64,000 nucleotides of DNA from Bog-257 sp963846715 (GCA_963846715.1 CAWJXA010000002.1:875619-939618); one strand, 5' to 3'. Positions 1 to 9,444 are shown, counted from the first letter of the stretch. Translations and numbers: made by a program. Notes: generated by a model from the letters alone, not told the origin.

Positions 1-719
1 CAGACAGCCTCATCGAAAGCGAACTCTTCGGCTACGAGCGCGGCGCATTTACGGGCGCGATTTGCAGAACGGCGGGCCAACTCGAGCGGGGGGATGGAGG
101 AACGGTATTTCTCGACGAAGTTGGGGAAATGAGTCCGCTGGCGCAGGCGAAGATGCTGCGCGTCATTGAGGGAAAGGAAATCAGCCGACTGGGCGCCCGT
201 TCCTCCATCCGGCTGAACGTGCGCTTTGTTGCCGCTACAAATCAAGATCTGGAGAAACTAGTCGGCGAAAATCGCTTTCGCCGGGATCTTTTTTTCCGGC
301 TCAACATCGTGACGCTGCATCTGCCCTCGCTACGTGATCGCAAAGAAGACTTGCCCGATCTTTTTCACTATTACATCGTCAACATGAACCGGCGGTTCAA
401 GCGATCCATCACGGGCTTCACCGAGGATGCCTGCCACTACCTGCTGAACTACGCGTGGCCGGGAAACATTCGCGAGCTTAGAAATCTCGTGGAAGCGATC
501 TTCGTCAACCTGCCGTCGCATGACGTCAAACAGATCGACCTGCCCGCCGAATTCCTGCGCAAACTAAACGCGACCGCCGATGCTCCAGCCAGTGAACGGG
601 ACTTGCTATTGTCGGCGCTGCTTTGCACTCACTGGAATAAAAGCAAGGCGGCCAAACAATTGAACTGGTCCCGCATGACGATCTACCGCAAGATCGCGAA
701 GTATCGCCTCTGCGCGTAA
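1..719 (+). CDS. Sigma-54-dependent transcriptional activator (bacterial enhancer-binding protein), 3' part
   Basis: The frame is open from base 3, so this is the C-terminal part of a gene that starts before the window. The sequence shows the sigma-54 contact loop GAFTGA (about bases 45-62), the Walker B region TVFLDEVGEM, the arginine-finger stretch FRRDLFFRLN, the sensor II segment WPGNIRELRN, and a C-terminal Fis-type helix-turn-helix ending in SRMTIYRKIAKYRL. These are the standard parts of NtrC-class AAA+ activators, which use ATP to open sigma-54 RNA polymerase complexes. Walker A and any N-terminal sensing domain lie outside the window, so the input signal is unknown. The gene points at the injection-system cluster, and a -24/-12 promoter with upstream repeats lies in the gap after it, so it is probably the dedicated activator of that cluster (inference). 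Confidence 0.95.
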   Translation, partial: DSLIESELFGYERGAFTGAICRTAGQLERGDGGTVFLDEVGEMSPLAQAKMLRVIEGKEISRLGARSSIRLNVRFVAATNQDLEKLVGENRFRRDLFFRLNIVTLHLPSLRDRKEDLPDLFHYYIVNMNRRFKRSITGFTEDACHYLLNYAWPGNIRELRNLVEAIFVNLPSHDVKQIDLPAEFLRKLNATADAPASERDLLLSALLCTHWNKSKAAKQLNWSRMTIYRKIAKYRLCA

Positions 720-784
720 ACCATCTCCAGACTGTTCTGCATTGCTTCGCTCGCTGTTGAAATCCTGTCGTGGAGCTGAACCGA

Positions 785-804
785 GTGTCACAGCGAAGTG
801 ACAC
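785..804. promoter_or_regulatory. Perfect inverted repeat, candidate upstream activator site
   Basis: GTGTCAC at 785-791 and its exact complement GTGACAC at 798-804 are separated by 6 bases. Related TGTTACA words occur at 809-815 and 927-933, so three TGTYACA words and one reverse copy stand in the gap before the cluster. Enhancer-binding proteins usually bind such dyads 80-250 bases upstream of a sigma-54 promoter, which is where these lie relative to 1031-1044. A role as terminator of the preceding gene is less likely because no T-run follows. Confidence 0.5.
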
Positions 805-1030
805 TGCCTGTTACAGAGCCAAACTCAACGACCGGAGCGTCGAGAAAGCATTCCATCGAAAGCAATTGGGCTCCCTATGCCCGCTGAATTTGCGCAGCTG
901 CAATCGCGGAATGATGTTTCTGTCCCTGTTACACATCGCCCTTTGAAACGCGCGCGCGTTCATTCTCGTAATCGCTTGGTGACGCTCAAAGAATTGAACT
1001 TAGTTCATTTGCCCCCGCTCCGCCCCGAGC

Positions 1031-1044
1031 GGCACGGCACGTGC
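1031..1044 (+). promoter_or_regulatory. Candidate sigma-54 (-24/-12) promoter of the injection-system cluster
   Basis: The sequence GGCACG, four to five bases, then TGC gives GG at 1031-1032 and GC at 1043-1044 with exactly ten bases between them, the spacing required by sigma-54. The GGCACG half is a full match to the consensus core. The bases before GG and before TGC differ from consensus (C and G instead of T). Transcription would start near 1056, about 60 bases before the first gene. The activator encoded just upstream makes the match more credible. Confidence 0.6.
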
Positions 1045-1115
1045 AGATGGGGAATTGAGGTGACGGGTCGTGCCAAAACTCAATACATTGGTGGCCTGGC
1101 GTAGCGAGGTGCCCG

Positions 1116-1370
1116 TTGGACGACGACACGGTGGTCTGGCAGAACTCCGGGCTCCAAGGGTGTTATTCCAATTCCTTTCGAGTTGGATTTAACGCACTCG
1201 AATTCATGATCGATTTTGCTCAATCCTCGACGAACCACCAGGTGGCCGAAGTGCACGCGCGCATCATTATGAATCCTGCCTGCGGTCGCGTATTGCTGCG
1301 CCTACTGGCCGAATCCATCGAGCAATACGAGCAAGCCCACGGACACATTGTCCCGGATCAGGACGTCTAG
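1116..1370 (+). CDS. DUF3467 family small protein
   Basis: An 84-residue protein with the layout of DUF3467: a YSNS start of the fold, an EF-x-I-DFAQ strand, then a VHARIIMNP strand and a terminal helix LLRLLAESIEQYEQ. The TTG start at 1116 is preceded by AGCGAGGT with a five-base gap. The next gene begins 3 bases after the stop, so the two are translated from one message. The biochemical role of DUF3467 is unknown. It is the first gene behind the candidate sigma-54 promoter. Family assignment is by motif memory and is fairly confident. Confidence 0.7.
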   Translation: MDDDTVVWQNSGLQGCYSNSFRVGFNALEFMIDFAQSSTNHQVAEVHARIIMNPACGRVLLRLLAESIEQYEQAHGHIVPDQDV

Positions 1371-1373
1371 ACC

Positions 1374-1988
1374 ATGTACACCGCGATTGCAGGCACGAGT
1401 CTGACCCTGGCGCAGTACATTCGCCAAAACCTGGAAGCGGATTTCAATCTGAAGCTGCTGTTCAATCCACTCAACAGCGGCACCATGGTGGTCTCCCTCA
1501 GCACTCCCGAAGAAATGACGGAGAACGCGCAGGAGGGCCTGTCCGTCTGGCTCTATCGCATCATCCGGGACGATGAGCGTCTCAATGATCCGCCCCAGCG
1601 GTTAAGCCGGGGGCAAATCCGCAAGACTCCGCTACCGCTGCGACTTCACTACCTCGTGACGCCAACGGTCGCCAACACAAATCCAACCGGCGCCGAAACC
1701 GAGCAGACGATTCTGGGAAAAGTGCTGCAGGTCCTGTACGACCATCCCACGCTTAGCGGGACTGACTTGCAAGGCGATCTCAGCGGAACGCCGCTGCAAC
1801 TGACGGCGCGCCTGGAATCGATGAGCCTAGAAGACATCACTAAAGTCTGGTACGCGCTGGAGCGTTCGTATGAGCTCTCCGTCTCCTATGAAGTGACCGT
1901 CGTTTACATCGACTCGGAACTGTCGGAGTCGGTGAGCCCGGTGAAAATTCTTCTGACTGAGCCCGGAGTAATCGTCAGCACAAGTTAG
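1374..1988 (+). CDS. Pvc16-like tail terminator/cap protein (DUF4255)
   Basis: A 204-residue protein with the Pvc16 N-terminal (DUF4255) pattern: an N-terminal helix containing LAQYIRQNLEADF, a strand block with LSVWLYRIIRDDERLND, and the run PLPLRLHYLVTP. In PVC and Afp particles this protein caps the tube and sheath at the end away from the baseplate and fixes particle length. In those reference clusters it is the last structural gene, whereas here it is nearly the first. It begins 3 bases after the DUF3467 stop. Confidence 0.85.
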   Translation: MYTAIAGTSLTLAQYIRQNLEADFNLKLLFNPLNSGTMVVSLSTPEEMTENAQEGLSVWLYRIIRDDERLNDPPQRLSRGQIRKTPLPLRLHYLVTPTVANTNPTGAETEQTILGKVLQVLYDHPTLSGTDLQGDLSGTPLQLTARLESMSLEDITKVWYALERSYELSVSYEVTVVYIDSELSESVSPVKILLTEPGVIVSTS

Positions 1989-2002
1989 AAAAGGAAGGCG
2001 CT

Positions 2003-3163
2003 TTGCCTCATCAGAATTATATCGACAACGGAATCACCTACACCATCGCTCCTGATGACGAACCGGCCATCGGACAACGTGTATGGGCGCTGGTCGAGGG
2101 AGTTGTGACCGATGAACTCACCACGCTCGCCCCATTGGTGCCGCTGTCGGTGGAGTCCCCAAATCTCGGCGTTACTCCGCGAGTGGCGGATGGCGGAATC
2201 GTAGGACTGGCTGGCATTCCGGTGCATGCACTCTCGACATTGAAAAGCAGCAACGGTTCCGTCAACCTGACCATTTCCGCGAGTGGATACATTCCTGTCA
2301 GCATTCAACAGTCCATCGCAGCCATCGGAAATTTCCCCGATGCATTCGACACAACTCCACTCCCGCCTGTCGCGCTGCATCGTGCGCCCATCACGATCAC
2401 GGGCCAGGTCGCGGTCAGTTCCGGCGTGACCAGCCAGCCGTCCGTTGGCGCAACGGTCACGGTCACAGGAATTTGGCGAACCATGCCGGCCGCCAATGTG
2501 GTGACGCCGCCGGTTCCTCCGGATTTCGTTTCACTCATGCCCGCGGTCTACCTCGCGCGATCCAAGGCTGGAACTCAAGTCCGTCAGCAGCCGCTGACCC
2601 AGATTCCTGGAGCGGACAAGGGTCTCCTGCTGGATACTCAACCGGGCGACGCGATCGTGAAGCTCTCCGATTGCGTAGGCCTCGCCATTAACGACGTCAT
2701 CGCGATCGATGCCGAAGATCCCTACCGCACCGAATACATGACGATCAAAGCCATCTTCCCGGCCAGCACGCCCATCCAGCCGGCCAGAATCCAGTTGACG
2801 ATTCCGGTGCAGGCGACGCATCGCTTCAACGCTCCCGTGCGCAAAGTGACTGTCGGAGCCGCCGGTGCTCCGACTCCGCTGACGGACGACGCCATCATAG
2901 GCGACGTTTGCGCCTTCGTGGGAAGTGCGGCGACTCTGCAGCCCGCCACCACCGTCAGCATCGACGACGGCGTCAATCCCGTCGAGTATCACGCCGTGAG
3001 CTATTTCGAAGCGACCACGGTCGCCGGGGGATTCTATCGGCTTCCTCCCTTGAGTCGCGTGGCGCAACTCAATTTGCAAGCGAATAACGGGACACTTTCG
3101 CCGGTCCTAACCTTTGTTCCGGATTATGCGGGCGAAGAAAACAAGTTTGACATCACGTACTAG
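2003..3163 (+). CDS. Beta-rich eCIS-associated protein of unknown function
   Basis: A 386-residue protein starting at a TTG preceded by AAGGAAGG. The first third and middle look like carboxypeptidase-regulatory or Ig-like beta sandwiches (ITGQVAVSS and TVTVTG type strands). Residues about 206-286 form a module of the type (G/D)xAIVKL...INDVIAID...EYMTIKAI...L-TIPVQATHRFNAPVRKV. That module pattern recurs several times inside the large sheath encoded immediately downstream. There is no signal peptide or membrane segment. It probably decorates or caps the particle (inference); the family is not recognised by name. Confidence 0.6.
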   Translation: MPHQNYIDNGITYTIAPDDEPAIGQRVWALVEGVVTDELTTLAPLVPLSVESPNLGVTPRVADGGIVGLAGIPVHALSTLKSSNGSVNLTISASGYIPVSIQQSIAAIGNFPDAFDTTPLPPVALHRAPITITGQVAVSSGVTSQPSVGATVTVTGIWRTMPAANVVTPPVPPDFVSLMPAVYLARSKAGTQVRQQPLTQIPGADKGLLLDTQPGDAIVKLSDCVGLAINDVIAIDAEDPYRTEYMTIKAIFPASTPIQPARIQLTIPVQATHRFNAPVRKVTVGAAGAPTPLTDDAIIGDVCAFVGSAATLQPATTVSIDDGVNPVEYHAVSYFEATTVAGGFYRLPPLSRVAQLNLQANNGTLSPVLTFVPDYAGEENKFDITY

Positions 3164-3189
3164 AGCTCAGCAGCCAGAGGAGAATAGCC

Positions 3190-6100
3190 ATGCCGGAATA
3201 TCTTTCACCGGGCGTTTACGTAGAAGAAATCGACACTGGGAATAAGCCCATTGAAGGCGTTAGTACCAGCACCGCCGGAATGGAAGGGCTGGCCGAGCGT
3301 GGTCCCCTCAACGTCCCCATCCTGGTGACCGGGTACGGGGAATATGTGCGCTGGTTTGGGGGATACCTCAACATTGAAGATTTCACCAACGCCACCGGCG
3401 CGCACTGTTACCTGCCCCACGCCGTCGAGGGCTTCTTCACCAACGGCGGGAAGCGCGCGTTCATCACACGCGTCGCCGGTGAAGGCGCAGTCGCCGCTAC
3501 CGACGACCTCTTTGATCGCGGCTCGGCTGCCTCGGCCGACTCTATCATTCTGCGCGCCGCGGCAGAGAGCACCGGCACGGTCGCGAATCCTCCGCTGCTC
3601 TACGTGCTCGACCCGGCCAACCTGACCAATGTTGCACCGCACAACTGGATTCGCGTCGGCGACGGCTCACCGGCAGAGTACAAGCAAGTGTCCGCTATCG
3701 GAGCGGTGGCCAGCAACACGCACGTGCCGCTGAATTTTCCGCTGAATTTTCTGCACGAAGCCACCAGCGGGGTTCAGGAGTTTGCCCCCACTGTTGCTGT
3801 CGGTTACACCCCTGCCGGATTTACCTTAACTGCCGCAGTCAATCAGGGTGCCACGCAGCTCGTGGTAACTAGTCTCACCAATAGTGACTTGACCAAGCTG
3901 GCCGCCTCGCCCAACCAGCTTCTGGAAATTGGCGGAGCGCAAGGGGAACATCATTTTGCCGTGTCCACGACGATATCGGGAACGACCGCTACAGTAGTCC
4001 TGGAGGCTCCAATCGCCATGGCCTACCCGAACACGGCCACGGTAAAGCCGTTACAAACTCCGGCGCTCGCTCCCACGTCGCATCTCGCGCTCGACGGGAA
4101 CACGGGAGACACTCTGATCTACCTTGACAATCGCAGCGGCGCGTTTACTACGGTGACAGACCTCGTTTTCATCGAGGCGACCGACCCTACTCGCAATGAA
4201 GTCCGCCGCATTGGAGCCTTGTTCAGCGTCGATATTTCACCCGATGCTTACGAGGAGTATCCCGCGGACTCGGTCGTACGAGGAGCCGCGCTGGCCGACG
4301 ACGATCGCCAGATGACGGCTTTCGCTGGTGCGGTGCTTACGCTCGACGACGTCTCCTCGCTGAACGTTGGCGACACGCTGTGGGTCGACGCTGGCCTTAA
4401 CCGCGAAAAGGGAACGATCCAGTCCGTCAACACCGCCACGAATCAGGTCACGTTGACCGCTGCGCTGGGGAACCCACATACTCCGCTGCCCGTATCGGCG
4501 ACCCCCGGCCTTAGTCTCAAGATCCTGACTTCCGCCGCGCCTGCCGGATCGCGCGTGGTGGCTCTCGGCAATCGCATCACGCTTCAGCTAGGCAATGTGG
4601 TCCGAATCGGCGACGCTCCCAACAACGAATACGCGACCATCGTCGGCCTGCCCAACCGCAGCCCTGCGGGCGTGTCTCCGGACGCGGGAAATGTCGTGCT
4701 GGATCACCGGCTGGTTCTCGACCATGCCAATGGCGACGATTTTCGGCGGCAGCTTCCAGTTCATGGTGCGGCTGCTCCTCCGCCCGCCCCGATTCTTTCC
4801 ACAACAGCTGCAGGGGCGTTGCCGGCGCGCAATTATTCTGTCGTTGTTACCTATTTCAACCCCGCGACAGGCGAAACCACCGCGAGTGCGGCCAGTTCGA
4901 TCGCCATTCCAGCCAATGATGTCCTGATCGTGACTTCTCCTGCCGCCGAAGCGGGCGTGACGGAATACAGAGTCTATGCCGACCAGGTTGCCGGATCCGA
5001 GAAACTGCAGGCCACCGTCAACATCGGTGCCAGCTTTACGGAACCGGTCACGGGGCTGGTAGCCGGAGCGGCCCCGCCCTCGGTCAATACCGCCTCGGTT
5101 TCTGTAACCTCTTTGGTCTTAGCGGTAGACCAGGGCGCCACTACCCTGCTCTTCAGCGACGGTACAAATTTCACCGCCGGGTTTCTGAGTGTCACTATTC
5201 CCAGCGGGGAAACCTTCTATCACTCTGTCACTGCCGCCACTGCCGCCGCTCCCGTGGAAGTGACGCTGCAAACTCCGCTGAAGCGCGCGCATCCGCCCGG
5301 ATCGGCGATCGTGGGCCGCGATCCCCTCATCGAAGTTCAAGCTCTGGACGCGGGCGCGTGGGGCAATCGCCTCAGGCTAAGCGTACAGGATGAGTCTCCG
5401 GGACTGGTTCACGGCAGCACTCTCAAGACGATCATTAATCCCACACACATCCGCCTGTCTTCGCCGGCGGGGGTGGAGGCGGGAACGATTCTGGAACTGT
5501 TGGATCCTCTCAACAACAACGCAGTCGTCGGGGATCCTATCAAAGTTGTGCTGCTCGACCGCAGTTCCAACAACACCATCACGCTGCAAGCCCCATTGAC
5601 CGGTCCGCAGCAGACCGCGCAGGCGAACGCAGTTCTTGCCGGAAAGGCTCTCGGTGTGCGCTCGCGAGAATTCCGCGTCACGGTGTATCTGCTCCATCAA
5701 GCCGATCCCGCTCTGCCAGCGCGCGACAACGTTACCATCGACAGCGAAGTATTCCGTAATCTCTCCATGGACCCGCGCCACAGCCACTACATTGAAACCG
5801 TCATCGGCGATATCAATGGTCCGCTGCGTCTCGAAGATCGCCGGCCCGAAGGACAATCCTGGTATATCCGCGTTCACGATGTTGGCCAGGACGTTCTTCC
5901 TGATCCGACCGCAACTTTAGAAAGCATCCGCCTGGGGCCGGAGGCGCTGATCGACATTCTCCCCAGCGGTTCGGAGCAGCCGGCGCAAGAGGCACTTGAA
6001 GGCGGCGATGATTCCATCGACACGGTCGGCGACGACACCTACATCGGCGACGACAACGACGATCCCGAGCAGCGGACCGGCCTGTTCAGCTTCGTCAGCG

Positions 6101-6924
6101 TCGAGGAAATCAGCATTCTCGCCGTGCCCGGTCGCACCACCGCCGCCGTGCAGGAGGCGATGATCACGCAATGCGAGAACCTGCGCTACCGCTTCGCCGT
6201 GCTCGATGGCCCGCCTCCGCCGGATGATGCGCTGGCCAACGTGCAGAATCAACGGCAGCAATTCGATACCAAGTATGCCGCTCTCTATCATCCGTGGCTC
6301 CTCATCGAGGATCCATTCCCCACCAACCTGCAACAGATCGGCACATTCCCCATCCCGCCTTCGGGCAGCGTGATTGGCGTGTATGCCCGCACCGACGACG
6401 AGCGCGGAGTTCACAAAGCGCCCGCCAACGAAGTGGTGAATGGAATCATCGGGCTGCAGCGCATTCTGAATAAGGGAGAGCAGGACATTCTGAATCCCTT
6501 TCCGGTGAACATCAACGTGATCCGCGATTTCCGTAAGGACAATCGCAGCATCCGGATCTGGGGTGCGCGCGTCATCACCAGCGATCCCGACTGGTTCTAT
6601 GTGAACGTGCGCCGCCTGTTGATTTTCCTGGAGCAGTCCATAGATATCGGCTTGCAGTGGGTGGTATTCGAGCCCAATGCGGAGCCGCTGTGGGCGCGGG
6701 TGAAACGCACCATCACCAACTTCCTTACGACGGTCTGGCGGAACGGCGCTCTGGAAGGCACCAAGCCCGAGGAGGCGTTCTTCGTGAAATGCGACAACAC
6801 CACCATGACGCAAGACGATATCGACAATGGCCGTCTCATCGTGGTGATCGGGGTCGCGCCAGTGCGCCCCGCCGAGTTCGTCATCATTCGCATCGGCCTC
6901 TGGACGGCAGGTTCGCAAACCTAA
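3190..6924 (+). CDS. Giant contractile tail sheath protein with inserted beta modules
   Basis: A 1244-residue sheath subunit. The conserved sheath ends are clear: residues 1-95 begin PEYLSPGVYVEEIDTG and contain a VEGFFTNGGKRAFITRV strand-helix, and the core resumes near residue 955 and ends with ITSDPDWFYVNVRRLLIFLE, LQWVVFEPNAEPLW and PAEFVIIRI. Sheaths are usually 350-700 residues; here about 850 residues are inserted. The insert holds five to seven units of about 75 residues plus one fibronectin-like domain (about 533-633). The sheath contracts around the tube to drive injection. The start follows AGAGGAGA with good spacing. The inserts would lie on the outer surface of the particle by analogy with known sheaths. 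Confidence 0.93.
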   Translation: MPEYLSPGVYVEEIDTGNKPIEGVSTSTAGMEGLAERGPLNVPILVTGYGEYVRWFGGYLNIEDFTNATGAHCYLPHAVEGFFTNGGKRAFITRVAGEGAVAATDDLFDRGSAASADSIILRAAAESTGTVANPPLLYVLDPANLTNVAPHNWIRVGDGSPAEYKQVSAIGAVASNTHVPLNFPLNFLHEATSGVQEFAPTVAVGYTPAGFTLTAAVNQGATQLVVTSLTNSDLTKLAASPNQLLEIGGAQGEHHFAVSTTISGTTATVVLEAPIAMAYPNTATVKPLQTPALAPTSHLALDGNTGDTLIYLDNRSGAFTTVTDLVFIEATDPTRNEVRRIGALFSVDISPDAYEEYPADSVVRGAALADDDRQMTAFAGAVLTLDDVSSLNVGDTLWVDAGLNREKGTIQSVNTATNQVTLTAALGNPHTPLPVSATPGLSLKILTSAAPAGSRVVALGNRITLQLGNVVRIGDAPNNEYATIVGLPNRSPAGVSPDAGNVVLDHRLVLDHANGDDFRRQLPVHGAAAPPPAPILSTTAAGALPARNYSVVVTYFNPATGETTASAASSIAIPANDVLIVTSPAAEAGVTEYRVYADQVAGSEKLQATVNIGASFTEPVTGLVAGAAPPSVNTASVSVTSLVLAVDQGATTLLFSDGTNFTAGFLSVTIPSGETFYHSVTAATAAAPVEVTLQTPLKRAHPPGSAIVGRDPLIEVQALDAGAWGNRLRLSVQDESPGLVHGSTLKTIINPTHIRLSSPAGVEAGTILELLDPLNNNAVVGDPIKVVLLDRSSNNTITLQAPLTGPQQTAQANAVLAGKALGVRSREFRVTVYLLHQADPALPARDNVTIDSEVFRNLSMDPRHSHYIETVIGDINGPLRLEDRRPEGQSWYIRVHDVGQDVLPDPTATLESIRLGPEALIDILPSGSEQPAQEALEGGDDSIDTVGDDTYIGDDNDDPEQRTGLFSFVSVEEISILAVPGRTTAAVQEAMITQCENLRYRFAVLDGPPPPDDALANVQNQRQQFDTKYAALYHPWLLIEDPFPTNLQQIGTFPIPPSGSVIGVYARTDDERGVHKAPANEVVNGIIGLQRILNKGEQDILNPFPVNINVIRDFRKDNRSIRIWGARVITSDPDWFYVNVRRLLIFLEQSIDIGLQWVVFEPNAEPLWARVKRTITNFLTTVWRNGALEGTKPEEAFFVKCDNTTMTQDDIDNGRLIVVIGVAPVRPAEFVIIRIGLWTAGSQT

Positions 6925-6963
6925 ACAGCGCAGGCGCAAACAGATCGAGAAGGAGATCAGATC

Positions 6964-7407
6964 ATGGCAACTGCAGAACGCGTGGATCCGTTTCGTTCAT
7001 TTAATTTCAAAGTCGAGTTTGACGGCCTCACGGTGGGCAGCTTCCGCGAATGCAGTGGCCTGACGGCGGATGGCAATTCCATCGACTATCGCGAGGGCAC
7101 TGACTTCCCCCGCCACGTCCGCAAGCTCGTCGGCCTGCAAACGTACACGAACATTATGCTGAAGAACGGCTACACCACCAATACCGAGCTGTGGGACTGG
7201 TACACGAACATAGTCAACGGCATTCCCGACCGCCGCAACGGCTCGATCATCCTGATGGATGAAGCTCGCAATCCGGTGATGCGATGGAGCGTGGAGAACG
7301 CCTGGATCAAGAAGATTGAGGCGCCTAGCTTCAACGCCACGGCCAACGAGGTCGCCGTCCAGTCCGTGGAACTGGTGCACGAAATGCTGACTCTGGAAAA
7401 ACCGTAG
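6964..7407 (+). CDS. Inner tube protein 1 (T4 gp19/Pvc1-like)
   Basis: A 147-residue tube protein. It shows the family pattern: RVDPFRSFNFKVEFDG at the N-terminus, the FRECSGL strand, GTDFPRHVRKLVGL, the helix region ELWDWYTNIV, and a C-terminal VEAPSFNATANEVAVQSVELVHE-like strand pair. Hexameric rings of such proteins stack to form the tube that is expelled on contraction. It lies between the two sheath genes, as in Afp and PVC clusters, and has a strong ribosome site (GAAGGAGAT). A second tube paralogue follows two genes later. Confidence 0.93.
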   Translation: MATAERVDPFRSFNFKVEFDGLTVGSFRECSGLTADGNSIDYREGTDFPRHVRKLVGLQTYTNIMLKNGYTTNTELWDWYTNIVNGIPDRRNGSIILMDEARNPVMRWSVENAWIKKIEAPSFNATANEVAVQSVELVHEMLTLEKP

Positions 7408-7419
7408 GACCCTGCAAAC

Positions 7420-9444
7420 ATGGCCACGTATCTGACACCGGGAGTATATTACCAGCGCGTCGACGCCAGTCCGCCGACGATCACCGCGATCCGCACCGAC
7501 ATTGCCGGATTCGTCGGTATCGCCGTGCGCGGCCCGGTCGATACCGCAATCCCGGTCGAGTCCTTCCGCCAGTTCCAGGCGCAGTTCGGGACCTTTGCTG
7601 GCGTCGGGTTCCTTGCCTACACCGTGCGCGCTTTTTTCGAAAACGGAGGCCGCCGCTGCTGGATTGTGCGGGTCGCGTCCGGCGATCCCGTCGGCGGTGC
7701 CGCGCCTGCTGCAGCCGTTGTGCGGAGCGCGACTACTCCGCCGCGCGACATATTGAGCATCAGCGCCTCCAGCCCCGGAGTCTGGGGCGATAACCTGAGC
7801 GTCACGGTTCAGGAAACCCACCGCGCGCAGACCGTAACCATTCCAGGTCCGATGCAGACTGGCTTTTCCGTGGTCGATTCCACCAACGGCTTTGAGCGCG
7901 CGTCGCTGGTTCGCCTCTCGCAACCTGGCGCTCCGTCGATCTTGAAAGTTGTGTCCGATGTCGATGGCCTCAACCAGGCGCTGGTCTGGCTTAACGACAA
8001 GCCGGCGCGCAGGATGGTGTACGACACCCCCATCGGCGGATTTGACCTGAACCGTCCGGTCCTGATTGAGAGCGTGGAGTATACCCTGCTGGTTGCGGAA
8101 CTCGGAGTTCCCGTCGCGCTGTACGAGAATCTGTCGCTGATTCCCGAGAACGAAAACTACGCTCCCGCCGTTCTCGTCCCGCTTACGATCCCGGTCGACA
8201 GTGATCCGGCGCAAACGCTCCCGCCGATTCCGCATCCGATCGTTGTCGAAGACCTGCGCCCGGATTTTGCAGAGTTGGCCCTCACTCGTACGCTCGAAAC
8301 GCTGGATGTTCCCCCCGCGCCGGTGCCCCTGATCCTCGGACGCGACGGTTTGAGTCTTCTCACCACCTACGAGTTCATTGGCGAAGAAAGCGATCCACTC
8401 GACAGCGACGAGATCAAAAAAACGAAGACGCGCGGTCTGCGAGTTCTGGAAGCGGTCAACGAAGTCGCCATGGTTGCCGTTCCCGACATTCACATTCAGC
8501 CGTTTCTACTGCCCGAGAGCGCCCCGATCGCACCTTGCATTCCCGATCCGTGTCTGCCCACGGCGATTCCGCCCGCGGTCGCACCGGCTCCGGTCGAGAG
8601 CACGGAATTGCCCCCGGTATTCTCCGATGCCGCGATCGCGCAAGTGGAAGCCGCACTGGTCGAGCACTGCGAAAATCTTGGCGATCGTATCGCGATTCTT
8701 GACCCACCCCTCTCCGCATCCGGGAACGATCAGCTCGGCCTGGGAGCCGTCATAGCGTGGCGCAGACGCTTCGATTCCAAGTACGCCGCTTTGTACTATC
8801 CCTGGGGCTGCGTGGTCGATCCGCTGCAGTCGGTCACTTCCATCACGCGCGATATCCCGCCCAGCGGCCACGTCGCCGGCCAATATGCCGCCAGCGATTT
8901 TGCGGTCGGAGTTCACAAGGCTCCGGCCAACACTCCCCTCACGTGGATTCAAGACGTGACCGTTCCCCTCAACAGCAAGCAGCATGGAGTGCTGAACTCG
9001 GGCGGAATCAACGTGCTTCGCGCCCTGCCCGGACGCGGGTTGCGCATCATGGGCGCGCGCACGGTAAGCAGCGATCCCGACTGGATGTTCGTGAACGTCC
9101 GCCGCCTCATTATGATGATCGAGAAGGCGATCTACAAGTCCACGCAGTGGGCTGTATTTGAGCCGAACAATTCGGTTATCCAGGCCAGCCTGCGGCTGTC
9201 GCTCACCAGTTTCCTGATTTCTCTGTGGCAAAAAGGCGGGCTCGCGGGCGCGACTGCTGCCGAGGCTTTTTTCGTGAAGTGCGACCCGAGCAACAATCCG
9301 CCCGACCAGACGGATATCGGAATGTTGCTGGCGCAAGTCGGAGTCTCTCCTTCGTATCCCTTTGAGTTCGTCGTGTTGCGCGTCGGACGAGTCGACAACC
9401 AGTTCGAAGTAACGGAACAGACTGTATATCCGGGGGCGTCCTGA
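7420..9444 (+). CDS. Contractile tail sheath protein 2
   Basis: A 674-residue sheath of ordinary size. It begins ATYLTPGVYYQRVDA and has RAFFENGGRRCWIVRV near residue 75, a GVWGDNLSVTVQ motif after it, and the conserved C-terminal half with WRRRFDSKYAALYYPW, KAPANTPL, GARTVSSDPDWMFVNVRRL and QWAVFEPNN. Only a short variable insert (about residues 115-320) separates the two conserved halves. Having two unequal sheaths parallels Afp2-4, where different sheath proteins build the shaft and the baseplate-proximal rings. Its stop overlaps the next start (TGATG). Confidence 0.93.
   Translation: MATYLTPGVYYQRVDASPPTITAIRTDIAGFVGIAVRGPVDTAIPVESFRQFQAQFGTFAGVGFLAYTVRAFFENGGRRCWIVRVASGDPVGGAAPAAAVVRSATTPPRDILSISASSPGVWGDNLSVTVQETHRAQTVTIPGPMQTGFSVVDSTNGFERASLVRLSQPGAPSILKVVSDVDGLNQALVWLNDKPARRMVYDTPIGGFDLNRPVLIESVEYTLLVAELGVPVALYENLSLIPENENYAPAVLVPLTIPVDSDPAQTLPPIPHPIVVEDLRPDFAELALTRTLETLDVPPAPVPLILGRDGLSLLTTYEFIGEESDPLDSDEIKKTKTRGLRVLEAVNEVAMVAVPDIHIQPFLLPESAPIAPCIPDPCLPTAIPPAVAPAPVESTELPPVFSDAAIAQVEAALVEHCENLGDRIAILDPPLSASGNDQLGLGAVIAWRRRFDSKYAALYYPWGCVVDPLQSVTSITRDIPPSGHVAGQYAASDFAVGVHKAPANTPLTWIQDVTVPLNSKQHGVLNSGGINVLRALPGRGLRIMGARTVSSDPDWMFVNVRRLIMMIEKAIYKSTQWAVFEPNNSVIQASLRLSLTSFLISLWQKGGLAGATAAEAFFVKCDPSNNPPDQTDIGMLLAQVGVSPSYPFEFVVLRVGRVDNQFEVTEQTVYPGAS

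Noticed and set aside
877..1104. 75-residue frame in the gap before the cluster
   Set aside because: No ribosome site, composition unlike its neighbours, and it overlaps the candidate sigma-54 promoter.
6997..8493. 498-residue frame on the minus strand opposite tube 1 and sheath 2
   Set aside because: It is antisense to two clear structural genes. High-GC coding strands produce long reverse frames, and its residues show no family motif.
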